In this document: positions 23,147 to 31,872 of the stretch, piece after piece | Layout of the letters: each line of letters begins with the position of its first letter | Position numbering within the stretch: position 1 is the stretch's first letter | From: Solidesulfovibrio aerotolerans | Lineage (GTDB): Bacteria; Desulfobacterota; Desulfovibrionia; Desulfovibrionales; Desulfovibrionaceae | Length of the DNA stretch: 45,017 nt | NCBI RefSeq assembly: GCF_009856865.1 | Contig: NZ_WVUD01000030.1 | Coordinates: 1 to 45,017 of the forward strand | Direction of reading: 5' to 3' | Program-made: the position numbers and the translations under genes | The notes under the pieces: model-generated | Seen by the model: the letters and a program-made list of their open reading frames with translations, nothing else | What the model was told of the DNA's origin: nothing | Databases searched by the model: none

Positions 23147-25612
23147 GTGTTTTCCAAGGAACTCTTTCGCCGCTGGACCTATCAGGTCTTTGCCCCGGGC
23201 GTGCTGTTGCGCGAGAAGTACAACGCCTTCCGGGAGCTTTTACGCTACGACGACGCCTGTCTGGAACTCATTGCCGCCATTGAGGACATCCACTACGGCG
23301 GCGCAGCCGTGGACTGGACCCGGGTGGTCCATCTGACCCGGCGGCTGCGCGCCTCGGTCAGCGAACTGGTGGAGCGTCTGACCCGCCTGTCGCCGTCGCG
23401 CCACCTCGATCTGCCGGAATACGCCCGCAAAGTGGATTTCTACGTCCAGATGGCCCTGGATCTCCCGGCCGGCGACATGTCGCCGCCCTTTGTCGTGCCC
23501 CTGGCCGACGTGGCCGGGGACGTGGACCGGGCCGGGGGCAAGGCCGCCAATCTGGCCCGGGCCGCCGCCCAGGCCCGGGTTGCCACCCCGGACGGCTTTG
23601 TGGCCACCACCGGCGCTTTCCGCTATTTTCTCGAAGCCTGCGAACTGCGCCCGGCCATTGACCGGCTGTTGCGCCGGGTTGACCTGTCCCGGCCCGACGA
23701 AGTGGCCGACATCGCCGCCGAACTGCGCCGCCGCATCCTGGCGGCCCCCATACCCGAGGAAGTGGCCGGTCCCCTCGCCGCCGCCGCCGCAAACCTCGGC
23801 CGCAACCCCGACGGCTCCGGGTGCCTGCTGGCGGTGCGCAGTTCCGCCGTGGCCGAAGACGGCCGGGCCTCCTTTGCCGGCCAGTACCAAAGCCTGCTCG
23901 ACGTCGACCCGGCCGAAGCCGTTGCGGCCTACCGCCAGGTGGTGGCCAGCAAATATTCGGCCAAGGCCATCACCTACCGGGTGCTCACCGGCTACGGCGA
24001 CGACGAAACGCCCATGGCCGCGCTTTTTCTGCCCATGGTCCCGGCGACTGCTTCCGGGGTGCTCTACACCCGCGACAGCGCCGACCCGAGCGCCCCCATG
24101 ACCATCTACGCCGTTCCGGGCCTGGGTGCCGATCTGGTCGAAGGCTCGGCCAGCCCCGAACGGCTCGTCCTGTCCCACGATCCGCCCCATTTTCTCCTCG
24201 ACCGCCAGACCCTGGACGCCCCGACGCTGTCCGAGGCCGCCGCCGGCCGGCTGGCCGCCATGGGGCTGCGCCTGGAACGGACCTTTGGCGCACCCCAGGA
24301 CGTGGAATGGGCCGTTGGACCCGACGATGCGCCGGTCATCCTCCAATCCCGCCCCATGGCCGTGGAAGGCATCCCGACCCTGCCCGCCGCGCCTGCGCCC
24401 AGAGTCCCCCAAGGACTCATCCCGCTGCTCACCGGCGGCATGCGCGCCTCGGGCGGCGCAGCCTGTGGTATTGTGCGCTTTGCCGAAACCGTTTTTGACG
24501 TCGAAAGCATCGTCCCGGGCACCGTACTCGTCACCCCGACCCTGCCCACCGCCCTGGTCCGGGCCGTGGACCGACTCGCCGCCGTCATTGCTGTCTCGGG
24601 CAGCCGGGCCGGCCATTTCGCTTCGGTGGCCCGGGAGTTCGGCCTGCCGGTGCTGACAGGGGTCACCGACGCCTTTGCGGCACTCACCGAAAACACGGAA
24701 GTGACCGTGGACGCCGACGCAACCGCCGTCTATCCCGGCCGCATCGCCGCCTTGCTGGCCCGGCCGAGCGCGCCCCGGGCGGCCGAAGGTTCACCGGTGG
24801 CCGCGCGTCTGGCCCAGTTGACCCCGCTCGTGGCCAGCCTCACCCTCACCGATCCGTCCTCGCCGGATTTCGCCCCGGACAAGATCCGGTCGCTGCACGA
24901 CGTGGTCCGCTTTGCCCACGAAAAGGCCGTTACCGAAATGTTTTCCCTGGTCGGGGAGTCCGGCCGGGGGCTGACCTCGGCCAGACGCCTGCGCAGCCAT
25001 CTGCCGCTGACCATGTACGTCCTGGACCTCGGCGGCGGCGTGTTTGAAACCGCAGCCACCGACAAGGAACTGCGGCCCGACCAGATCAAATGCGCCCCCA
25101 TGTGGGCCTTGTGGTCGGGTCTGGCTGCCGACGACGCCCCCTGGCCGCCGGGACCGCCCATCACCGACGACGAAGGCCTTGACCGCACCAGCGGCGGCAT
25201 TTTCCTGGCCGACTCCAAGCATCTGGCCAGCTATGCCGTCATCTCTGACACCTATGCCCATGTCATGCTGCGCTTCGGCTATCATTTCACGGTGGTGGAC
25301 GCCCTGTGCGGCCTTGACGAAAACCAGAACTACGTCAATTTCCGGTTCAAGGGCGGCGGCGCGGCCTTTGGTCCGCGCACACTGCGCCTCGCCTGCGTGC
25401 GCCGGGTGCTAGCCCATTTCGGCTTTTCCGTGCGCGTCTCCGGCGACCTCCTCGACGCCTCCCTGACCCGCATCCCGGAACAGGTGGCCCAGAAACGGCT
25501 GGCCATGCTCGGCTGTCTGCTGGCTGCCACGCGCATGCTCGACATCCGCCTGCCCTCCGAGACCGAGGCCGATGCCTGGGTCGAGGCCTTTCTCCAACGC
25601 ACCGACCGCTAG
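23147..25612 (+). CDS. PEP-synthase-like protein without TIM barrel (PPDK_N + swivel + unknown C-terminal domain)
   Basis: The 821-residue protein has an N-terminal helical domain (1-115) and a PPDK/PEP-synthase ATP-binding domain (about 118-425): GGKAANLARAA, LLAVRSSAVAEDGRASFAGQYQSLLDV, PQDVEWAVGPDDAPVILQSRP. The phosphohistidine swivel domain (about 440-545) has GSRAGHFASVAREFGLPVLTGV with the catalytic His. The PEP/pyruvate-binding TIM barrel that completes PEP synthase is missing. Instead there is a C-terminal domain of about 250 residues I do not recognise (GGGVFETA, TYAHVMLRFGYHFTVVDA, YVNFRFKGGGA). It may phosphorylate another small molecule or protein. The start is GTG 23147 after GCGGAG. 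It follows the receiver gene by 11 bases, suggesting it is the pathway output. Confidence 0.75.
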   Translation: MFSKELFRRWTYQVFAPGVLLREKYNAFRELLRYDDACLELIAAIEDIHYGGAAVDWTRVVHLTRRLRASVSELVERLTRLSPSRHLDLPEYARKVDFYVQMALDLPAGDMSPPFVVPLADVAGDVDRAGGKAANLARAAAQARVATPDGFVATTGAFRYFLEACELRPAIDRLLRRVDLSRPDEVADIAAELRRRILAAPIPEEVAGPLAAAAANLGRNPDGSGCLLAVRSSAVAEDGRASFAGQYQSLLDVDPAEAVAAYRQVVASKYSAKAITYRVLTGYGDDETPMAALFLPMVPATASGVLYTRDSADPSAPMTIYAVPGLGADLVEGSASPERLVLSHDPPHFLLDRQTLDAPTLSEAAAGRLAAMGLRLERTFGAPQDVEWAVGPDDAPVILQSRPMAVEGIPTLPAAPAPRVPQGLIPLLTGGMRASGGAACGIVRFAETVFDVESIVPGTVLVTPTLPTALVRAVDRLAAVIAVSGSRAGHFASVAREFGLPVLTGVTDAFAALTENTEVTVDADATAVYPGRIAALLARPSAPRAAEGSPVAARLAQLTPLVASLTLTDPSSPDFAPDKIRSLHDVVRFAHEKAVTEMFSLVGESGRGLTSARRLRSHLPLTMYVLDLGGGVFETAATDKELRPDQIKCAPMWALWSGLAADDAPWPPGPPITDDEGLDRTSGGIFLADSKHLASYAVISDTYAHVMLRFGYHFTVVDALCGLDENQNYVNFRFKGGGAAFGPRTLRLACVRRVLAHFGFSVRVSGDLLDASLTRIPEQVAQKRLAMLGCLLAATRMLDIRLPSETEADAWVEAFLQRTDR

Positions 25613-25626
25613 GGCCCGGGAGTTCC

Positions 25627-26679
25627 ATGGCCGCCGCCAATCATGCCTATACCCTGACCTGGGTCGCCGACCATCTGGCCGTGGGCGGCGCGCCCATGTC
25701 CCAGACCCAGCTCGACTCGCTCAAAGACCAGGGCATAACGGCCATCCTCAACCTGTGCGGCGAATTCTGCGACCTCCACGAGATCGAGGCCGCCGCCGGG
25801 TTCGAGGTCCATTATCTGCCCATCGCCGACGAGGCCGCGCCGGACATGGCCGCCCTGGAAGCCGCCCTGGCCTGGCTCGACGAGGCCGTCTATCTCGGCA
25901 AAAAAGTGCTCATCCACTGCCGCCACGGCATCGGCCGCACCGGCACGGTCTTAAACGCCTATCTGCTGCGCCGGGGCCTGGGGCACAAGGGTGCCGCCCG
26001 GGTGCTGCGGCCGCTGCGGGCCAAGCCGGCCAATTTCGACCAGTGGCGCACCATTCGCCGCTACGGCAAAACGGCCGGCAAGCTCACCGTGCGCGAACCC
26101 CGGCTGGAATCCGGCCGGCCCGTCAATCTGGCCCCGTTTCTCACCGACTATGCCGGTCTGATCGACCTGGCCCGGGAAGCGGCCGGCAGCGTACCCCAGT
26201 GCGGCCGCGACACCGACGCCTGCTGCCGCCGGCCGCTGTGGCTGTCGCTTATTGAGGCCGTGGCCCTGGCCAGAACCATCGACGTGACCCTGCCAAGCGA
26301 GGTGCGCCAGGCGGTCATCGAACGCTCGGCCGAGGCCGCCCGGGAGATGGACGACCTGACCCGGCGCTACGGCGACTCCCACGAACTGTGCGTGACCGCC
26401 TGGTCGCGATTGTGCCCCCTGGCCGCCGACGGGGCCTGTCTGGTGTTTGACAACCGCCCGGTGGCCTGCATCCTCTACGGCACGCCCGGCGAAGCCACCG
26501 CCGCCTTGTGGGAAAAGACCCTGGAGCCGGCCCTGACCGACCTGTCGCGCCAGATCTTTTTCGCCCTGGCCGGGACCATGGGCGAGACGGCCCTGCCCCT
26601 TTTCGCCCTGCCCGACGTGGCCTCGGGACGCTACGTGTCGGCGGTGTTTCAATACCTGCTGGCCCATTCCCGGCGTTGA
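25627..26679 (+). CDS. Dual-specificity phosphatase fused to a Cys-cluster domain
   Basis: The 350-residue protein begins with a tyrosine/dual-specificity phosphatase domain (about 1-165) with the P-loop HCRHGIGRTG (catalytic Cys98, Arg104) and an upstream acidic loop (IADEAAPDM). The C-terminal half (about 190-345) has spaced cysteines: VPQCGRDTDACCRRPLW, LCVTAWSRLCPLAADGACLVFDNRPVACILYG. This is a YkgJ-like cluster that may bind zinc or iron-sulfur. Fusion of the two is unusual and may couple dephosphorylation to redox state. The ATG at 25627 has GGGAG 4 bases upstream. It follows the PEP-synthase-like gene by 14 bases. Confidence 0.8.
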   Translation: MAAANHAYTLTWVADHLAVGGAPMSQTQLDSLKDQGITAILNLCGEFCDLHEIEAAAGFEVHYLPIADEAAPDMAALEAALAWLDEAVYLGKKVLIHCRHGIGRTGTVLNAYLLRRGLGHKGAARVLRPLRAKPANFDQWRTIRRYGKTAGKLTVREPRLESGRPVNLAPFLTDYAGLIDLAREAAGSVPQCGRDTDACCRRPLWLSLIEAVALARTIDVTLPSEVRQAVIERSAEAAREMDDLTRRYGDSHELCVTAWSRLCPLAADGACLVFDNRPVACILYGTPGEATAALWEKTLEPALTDLSRQIFFALAGTMGETALPLFALPDVASGRYVSAVFQYLLAHSRR

Positions 26680-26738
26680 CCGCAGGGCTTTGGGCGCGGT
26701 AGAAAACCTGTTTATCCAATGCATGCAAGGAGGCCGTC

Positions 26739-27113
26739 ATGGCTGAAGATTTCAGGACGCTTTTGATGGAATCGGACCGGTTGGAAGACGGCGACCGCTG
26801 GTTCGGCGATATCCAGATCGGCGGCTGGTTTTATTTTTCGGCCCAGGCCGGGCCGTTCCACGACAGCCGCCCCCAGGAACTGCTGGAAAACCCCATGGGC
26901 TACGAATCCTTCGATCTGCGCCTGCAAACCGTCCAGGGCGTGATCAGCTACGGCCGCTACGGTGCCTGGGAGGATCTCAAAACCAAACCCTGGGCCGCCC
27001 TTTTTACCGAAGACCGGCCCACGGTCCTCCATGCCCCGGACGTGCCGGTGGCCACCTGCCAGCAGATTTACGAGGATCTCCTCACCTACGCCCGCGTCAA
27101 TCCGCTGCCCTGA
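26739..27113 (+). CDS. Hypothetical cytoplasmic protein
   Basis: The 124-residue product is acidic and aromatic-rich (EDGDRWFGDIQIGGWFYFSAQ, GVISYGRYGAWEDLKTKPW), with no signal, membrane segment or known motif. It has a strong AAGGAGG site 6 bases before the ATG. It lies 59 bases behind the phosphatase gene and 81 before MltA, all in the same direction. Codon use matches neighbours, so it is very likely real. Function unknown. Confidence 0.7.
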   Translation: MAEDFRTLLMESDRLEDGDRWFGDIQIGGWFYFSAQAGPFHDSRPQELLENPMGYESFDLRLQTVQGVISYGRYGAWEDLKTKPWAALFTEDRPTVLHAPDVPVATCQQIYEDLLTYARVNPLP

Positions 27114-27194
27114 CCGCGCACAATCCCGCCCGGGGGAGGCACACCGGTCGCCTCCCCCCTTCCCCTCCTGTTCGCCCCGCGCTATAGCGTCAGC

Positions 27195-28406
27195 ATGAAG
27201 CTGCCCGCAAAACGCCGTTCCCTGGCCCTGGCCGTGTGTCTGGCTACCCAACTGCTGCTCGCCGGATGCGCCGGCGTGGAGGGCACCCCCCACGCCACGG
27301 CCTCGCCGGGGGCCAACGGCCCGACCGGCGCGACCGTCCAAACCACCGCCCCGGCCCCGGGCCAGACCACGGGCACCGCGCCCTATCAGGTGCGCCAGCC
27401 CGTTGCGCCCGCGCCCGCCGGTCCCTGGAACAGCCGCATCTCCCCGGCCAGCCAGCAAATCCCAAGCTTTGCCTCCCTGGCCCCGGCCGTGGACCGCTCC
27501 ATCGCTTTTGCCGCCCGAAAACCGGCCCAGGCCATCGCCGTGGACAAGCCCGGTGCCACCCTGACCTGGGGCCAACTGCATCAGGCGCTTATCACTTTCC
27601 GCCGCATCCTGCCCGAACTCGACCGCGATCCCTCGGTCTTAAGCAAGTATTTCACCTGGACGCCGCTTGCTACCGAAACGCTCTTGACCGGCTACTACGA
27701 ACCCACCATCGAAGTCTCGCGCACCCGCCAAGGCCAATACATCTGGCCCATCTACCGCAATCCCGGCGCAACCGGCAAACACCACAGCCGCGACGCCATC
27801 GACTACAAAGGAGCGCTGGCCGGCCGCAACCTGGAACTGGGCTTTGCCAAAGACCCCATCGCCGTCTTTTTCCTGCACGTCCAAGGCTCGGGCAAGCTGC
27901 GCTACATCGAGGACGGCTCCTCGGTCTATGCCCTCTTTGACGGCAAAAACGCCCACCGCTACGTGGGCCTGGGCCGGGTCATGGTAAATCAAGGCTGCTT
28001 TCCCGAAGAAGAGATGAGCATGCAGCGCATCCGCCGCTTCCTGGAAGAAAACCCGACCCAGGTGCGCGACTATCTGACGAAAAATCCCAGCTACATCTTT
28101 TTCAAGGCCTCCCAGACCTCCCCGGTCGGAGCCATGGGCGTGCCGGTCACCCCCCACGCCAGCGTGGCCGTGGACCCGGGCTTTGTGCCCTACGGCCTGC
28201 TCATGGCCCTTGACGGCGATCTGCCCGGCTACCCGCCCGGCACCGGCCCCGGCGTCGAACGCTTCACCGGTTTCATCATGGCCCAGGACACCGGCTGCAT
28301 GCGCGACAACCACTTCGACCTCTACCTCGGACCGGGCGAAAAAGCCGCCCACCAGGCCGGCCTCATGAAAGGCACCGCCAAGGCCTACATCCTGATGCCA
28401 AAGTAA
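27195..28406 (+). CDS. mltA: Membrane-bound lytic murein transglycosylase A
   Basis: The 403-residue protein has a lipoprotein signal (KRRSLALAVCLATQLLLAGC, Cys25) and a Pro/Thr/Ala linker (about 35-80). The MltA domain (FTWTPLATETLLTGYYEP, GKHHSRDAIDYKGALAGRNLEL, FFLHVQGSGKLRYIEDGS) is followed by a 3D domain (VDPGFVPYGLLMAL, FIMAQDTGCMRDNHFDLYLG). The catalytic Asp of the DTG motif is present. MltA cleaves the glycan strands of murein into 1,6-anhydro products at the outer membrane. The family usually reads AQDTGGAI..RADxFxG, so the CMRDNHFDLYLG variant is divergent but keeps the Asp. A REP-like repeat begins just after the stop. Confidence 0.92.
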   Translation: MKLPAKRRSLALAVCLATQLLLAGCAGVEGTPHATASPGANGPTGATVQTTAPAPGQTTGTAPYQVRQPVAPAPAGPWNSRISPASQQIPSFASLAPAVDRSIAFAARKPAQAIAVDKPGATLTWGQLHQALITFRRILPELDRDPSVLSKYFTWTPLATETLLTGYYEPTIEVSRTRQGQYIWPIYRNPGATGKHHSRDAIDYKGALAGRNLELGFAKDPIAVFFLHVQGSGKLRYIEDGSSVYALFDGKNAHRYVGLGRVMVNQGCFPEEEMSMQRIRRFLEENPTQVRDYLTKNPSYIFFKASQTSPVGAMGVPVTPHASVAVDPGFVPYGLLMALDGDLPGYPPGTGPGVERFTGFIMAQDTGCMRDNHFDLYLGPGEKAAHQAGLMKGTAKAYILMPK

Positions 28407-28706
28407 GGGTGGAGAGAAGAGAAGACAGAAGAGTGCCTCCGGCGGCCGGGGGCCTGAGGCCCCCGGACCCCCCACCGGGAGAAGTTTTTTAAGGGGTTTT
28501 GGACATTGGCTGGCACGCTGGCCGGTTACCGGCCCGGACAGTCAGCCTTTCTACGCTGCGGCGACCCGATTCGACCGACGAGGGCCTCTCCTGCTCCGGC
28601 CCACCATCGCGCCAGCACCCATAACCCCCTGATAAAACTTCTCCTATCAAGGGGGTCCGGGGGGGATTATCCCCCCCGGCCGCCGGAGGCACCCTTTTCT
28701 TCTTTC
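28407..28706. repeat. REP-like hairpin repeats, inverted pair (copy 4)
   Basis: The forward unit (28407-28502) has purine lead, core GCCTCCGGCGGCCGGGG, hairpin GGGGGCC-TGA-GGCCCCC and tail GAAGTTTTTTAAGGGG. The inverted unit (28621-28706) mirrors it with CCCCCTGATAAAACTTCTCC, hairpin and GGCCGCCGGAGGC. The spacer of about 118 bases has no gene. It fills the entire gap between convergent mltA and the dehydrogenase gene, like copy 2. Confidence 0.85.
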
Positions 28707-29921
28707 CTAACGACGCATATCAAAAGCGACTTTGACGCTATTGGCGGTGCGCTTGTCGAAGGCGGTCTGGAAGGCCTGCTTCCAGTCGGTGAGGGCGAAG
28801 GTGTGGGTGAGCAGTCCTTTGGTCGGGATGCGGCCGGAGGCCAGCAGTTCAAGGGCCAGGGCGTAGGTGCGCACGCGCTGCCCGGGATGGCGCGGGTCCG
28901 GGCCGGTGGCGCAGCCAGAGGAGCCGGCAATGGTCAGTTCCCGAAACCACAGGCTGGAGATGTCGACGTCGGTCAGGCGTGAGCCGGCCCCCACCATGAC
29001 GTAGGTGCCGCCGGCGGCCAGGGCCAGCAGCCCGTCGCCGAAGGTGCGCGACGATCCCACGCAGTCAAAAACCACGTCCACGCCGCCCTCGATGTTGCCG
29101 CCGCCCAGGCTGGTCGGCAAAAAGCGCGCGCCGATGCCTGCGGCCAGTTCCTGGCGTGTGCGGGTGGCCAGCACCATGTCGGCCCCGCCGGCTTTGGCCA
29201 GGACCGCCTGGACCGGATGGCGCGCGGCCACCAGGATGCGGCATTGGCTGCCGCAGCCACGCAGGCTGCGCACCACCTGCTGCCCGACGATGCCCGCGCC
29301 GATGATGAGCACGGTGGCCCCGTCGGCCGGAAAGTGGTCGAGCACGGGTTGCAGCGCCGAGGCCAACGAATCGGTCAGGACCGCGTCTTCATCGCACAGG
29401 CCGTCCGGCACGGCGATAAGGCGCGAGGGATGGGCGGCCGTGCGCTCGGCCATGCCCCCGCCGGCCCGGCGGGTAAAGCCCAGAAATGACCCAGGCGGCA
29501 GGTCGCCGTCCAGAAACCGCTCGCAGCGGTTGTACCGCCCGGCCTGGCAACTGGGACAGGGCGGCAGGCCGCGCGTCTCGCAAGGCAGCCCCGGCTCGAC
29601 CACCACCCGCGTCCCGGCGGTCAAGCCGAGTTGCGGCGCGTCCTGCTCCAGTTCGGCCACCATTTCATGGCCCAGAATAAAGGGCAGGCTGGCATAGGGT
29701 TCCAGAAGCGGCGACTCCAGCCCGCGCAACAAGCCCAGGTCGGAGCCGCAGATGCCGCACAGCCGGGGCCGCAGCGCCAGCCAGCCCTTGGGCGGATCAA
29801 ACGGGATGTTTTCCAGGGCAAGCGGGGCCACGGACGGGAAAAAACGTCGCGGAGCCAGCTTGGAGGCCAGCATCGAGGCCAGATAACGCGGTACGCTGCG
29901 GCGGTAGTGCAGGGCCAACAT
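28707..29921 (-). CDS. Zinc-dependent alcohol dehydrogenase-family protein
   Basis: The 404-residue medium-chain dehydrogenase has the zinc site CGICGSD (about 56-62) and GHEM (about 84). The structural zinc loop has four cysteines (CETRGLPPCPSCQAGRYNRC), and a Rossmann fold carries IIGAGIVGQQ (about 210-219). It oxidises or reduces an alcohol, polyol or related substrate with NAD(P); the substrate cannot be told. The N-terminus (MLALHYRRSVPRYLASMLASKL) is longer than usual. The ATG at 29921 follows AAAAGGAAA. It is monocistronic, converging on mltA and diverging from the CBS-domain gene. Confidence 0.88.
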   Translation of the reverse strand: MLALHYRRSVPRYLASMLASKLAPRRFFPSVAPLALENIPFDPPKGWLALRPRLCGICGSDLGLLRGLESPLLEPYASLPFILGHEMVAELEQDAPQLGLTAGTRVVVEPGLPCETRGLPPCPSCQAGRYNRCERFLDGDLPPGSFLGFTRRAGGGMAERTAAHPSRLIAVPDGLCDEDAVLTDSLASALQPVLDHFPADGATVLIIGAGIVGQQVVRSLRGCGSQCRILVAARHPVQAVLAKAGGADMVLATRTRQELAAGIGARFLPTSLGGGNIEGGVDVVFDCVGSSRTFGDGLLALAAGGTYVMVGAGSRLTDVDISSLWFRELTIAGSSGCATGPDPRHPGQRVRTYALALELLASGRIPTKGLLTHTFALTDWKQAFQTAFDKRTANSVKVAFDMRR

Positions 29922-30077
29922 CGATTTTTTTCCTTTTCTGGCAGGCTTGAATCACTTGAAATAATGGCGGAAACACGTATAGGTCAGACACACGTCCCGA
30001 CGCTGCCGCGCCGTGTGACGTTCGGGGGCCTTATACCACAATCGGCCCGCCCTCAAGGGACCGCCAAGGAGACGCAC

Positions 30078-30740
30078 ATGCTGATAAAGGATTGGATGAG
30101 CAAGTCCCCGGTCACGGCCAAGCCGTCCACCTCCATCATGAAAGCCGCCAAGCTCATGAAGGAAAACGGATTTCGTCGCCTGCCCGTCATCGACGACGAT
30201 GGCCGACTCGTCGGCATCGTTTCGGATCGCGATATCAAGGAGGCCTCGCCCTCCAAGGCCACCACGCTGGACATGCACGAGCTGTACTATCTGCTCTCGG
30301 AAATCAAAGTGGGCGATATCATGACCAAAACGGTCGTGTCCATCAGCCCTGACGCGACCGTTGAAAAGGCCGCCGTGCTCATGCTGCGCCACACCGTTGG
30401 CGGCATGCCCGTGGTGGATACGAACAACATCGTGGTCGGCGTCATCACCGACAGCGACATCTTCAAGGTGCTGGTCAGCATTACCGGCGTGCTCAGCGGC
30501 GGCCTGCAATTCGCCTTGGAACTGCCCAATGTCTCGGGCAGCCTCAAGACGGTTCTGGACGATTTCAAGGCCCACGACGTGCGTATTTTAAGCATCCTGA
30601 CCAACTACGACGACGACAAGCCCGACACCCGCACCGTCTACATCCGCGTGCGCCCCATGGCTGACGAAAAGGCCAAAGACGTCGTCGACCGCTTAAAGGC
30701 CAACCACAACCTGCTCTACTGGGCCAAAGACGAAATATAG
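30078..30740 (+). CDS. Two-CBS-domain protein with C-terminal ACT-like domain
   Basis: The 220-residue cytoplasmic protein has two CBS motifs: CBS1 (about 1-60, MSKSPVTAKPSTSIMKAAKLM..RRLPVIDDDGRLVGIVSDRDI) and CBS2 (about 80-135, DIMTKTVVSISPDATVEKAA..GGMPVVDTNNIVVGVITDSDI). An ACT-like region follows (about 145-215, LPNVSGSLKTVLDDFKAHDVRILSILTNY). CBS pairs usually bind adenosine nucleotides and ACT domains bind amino acids or other small ligands, so this looks like an energy or metabolite sensor of the AcuB type. The start has an AAGGAGA site. It is divergent from the dehydrogenase gene and likely monocistronic. Confidence 0.9.
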   Translation: MLIKDWMSKSPVTAKPSTSIMKAAKLMKENGFRRLPVIDDDGRLVGIVSDRDIKEASPSKATTLDMHELYYLLSEIKVGDIMTKTVVSISPDATVEKAAVLMLRHTVGGMPVVDTNNIVVGVITDSDIFKVLVSITGVLSGGLQFALELPNVSGSLKTVLDDFKAHDVRILSILTNYDDDKPDTRTVYIRVRPMADEKAKDVVDRLKANHNLLYWAKDEI

Positions 30741-30794
30741 CCCGGCCGACCCGTCCTTTCCCCGCGCGCCGGCTTTGGCCGCCGGCCTTGAGTC

Positions 30795-30830
30795 CCTGCC
30801 GCCGTCATCAGCCCGATTGACGGCGGCAGG
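30795..30830. promoter_or_regulatory. Strong hairpin between the CBS gene and the zinc-ribbon gene
   Basis: CCTGCCGCCGTCA (30795-30807) pairs perfectly with TGACGGCGGCAGG (30818-30830) around a 10-base loop. No T run follows, so it is not a classical terminator. It may stabilise or attenuate the transcript in front of the zinc-ribbon gene, whose start is 63 bases further. Confidence 0.5.
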
Positions 30831-30893
30831 ATCATGCCTATTGTGGAGACAGGCCAAGCGCCACCGACCGGATGCCACCAAGGAGCACCAATT

Positions 30894-31133
30894 ATGCTTG
30901 AAGATCGTTACTGCCCGCACTGCAAAGCCCAACTCCAGTCCTGGATCGGCCCCCCGGAGACCGGCTGGGGTGAGATTCTGGTGTGCAACAACAACGAATG
31001 CACCTTCTATGTCGGCTCGAAGACCGAGATCCAGAACAAGGACGAGGACAACAGCCTGGGCTGCCGCTACGCCGAAGACCCGGACAATTGCTACACGGCC
31101 TTTAATCTGCTGGCCTGGCACAAAGTCGGCTAG
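30894..31133 (+). CDS. Small zinc-ribbon protein (Ogr/Delta-like)
   Basis: The 79-residue protein has two Cys pairs, CPHC (about 7-10) and CNNNEC (about 31-36), spaced as in a zinc ribbon, plus further cysteines (LGCRYAEDPDNCYTAFNLLAWHKVG). Its shape recalls Ogr/Delta-like or rubredoxin-sized zinc-binding proteins common in Desulfovibrio genomes. Function is unknown. I chose the ATG at 30894 because AAGGAGC lies 8 bases before it; the upstream ATG at 30834 has no site. A clear terminator follows. Confidence 0.7.
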   Translation: MLEDRYCPHCKAQLQSWIGPPETGWGEILVCNNNECTFYVGSKTEIQNKDEDNSLGCRYAEDPDNCYTAFNLLAWHKVG

Positions 31134-31158
31134 GCTCCCGCCCCCCCTCGCCTCCAAC

Positions 31159-31184
31159 CGCCGGCTCTTGCCGGCGTTTTTTTT
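31159..31184 (+). terminator. Intrinsic terminator after the zinc-ribbon gene
   Basis: CGCCGGC (31159-31165) pairs with GCCGGCG (31170-31176) around TCTT, followed by eight T. Confidence 0.9.
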
Positions 31185-31872
31185 GGCACTCGCCTGCGCC
31201 AACGCCGTTTAGCGCCTCCCGACGACGGCCTGTTCCTGGCCTTTCCTTGCCGGGAGCGAGAGCTCCCGTCCCGGCGGTTGGCTGACGGCCCCCTGGCCCC
31301 TTCCTCTTGCCGCGCCTCCCGTGCCCGCAGCTGGCTGTCCCTGGGCCTTCCCTCGCCGGGGGCAGTGCCTCCCCTGTTTGTGGGGACGGCCGGGCCTGTC
31401 CGCCGCCCGTCCGGTCTGGACGCAGCGTCCACCTGCCGTGCTGCGTGTCCGTATCTGCATGAAATACTGTTGCACAGAAACTGTTTACAAAAGGAACTCT
31501 CCGCAAAAGTTCTCTTTGGTGCTTGCAGCGGTCTGTGCCGTGCGTCTTGGCGCTTGTTTTGCAAAATCAGCAATCAAGTCGGGAATAAGCGGCGTAGCGA
31601 CACGGTGGGGGACGGAACAGGGGACGGCGCTTTTTAGCAGCCAGCCTTTTTGAAACAGGACAGGCGTTTGATATGGCACAGATTTTTAGCACTGCCCCGA
31701 GCGGCCCCGCCGAACCTGAGCCGCAAACCGGCCGAAGAGAGCCTCAAGGCCGACGCCCACGGCTGTCGCAGAATATAAAAGAGTCAAACAAAGATGTTGC
31801 CAATATGTACTGCCGCGAGTCCTTTCCCGGCAGCAGACAGCAGGACACCGCACAGCCCCGGAGGTTTTGACG
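31185..31872. promoter_or_regulatory. Long leader upstream of the exopolysaccharide operon
   Basis: Nearly 690 bases hold no supported gene. Two imperfect repeats exactly 100 bases apart start with GCGCCTCCCG (31212 and 31312). The first contains the hairpin CGGGAGC-gaga-GCTCCCG (31251-31268). Downstream, from about 31440, the DNA is AT-rich with a TTTTGCAAAA palindrome (about 31556). A 65-codon frame (31673-31870) ends beside the operon start but has a weak ribosome site and no homology that I recognise. The promoter of the operon must lie here; its position is not clear. Confidence 0.5.

Noticed and set aside
31674-31692. Sigma-54-like promoter TGGCAC...TTTTTAGC in the leader
   Set aside because: The GG and GC elements are 12 bases apart; sigma-54 needs 10, so it is not supported.
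31673-31870. 65-codon frame just before the exopolysaccharide operon
   Set aside because: No good ribosome site, arginine/proline-rich random composition, and no family; kept only as a note in the leader entry.
31185-31872. Cyclic-di-GMP riboswitch in the exopolysaccharide leader
   Set aside because: No segment with the conserved GEMM-type core and tetraloop-receptor pattern was seen; control through the PilZ domain is enough to explain the link.
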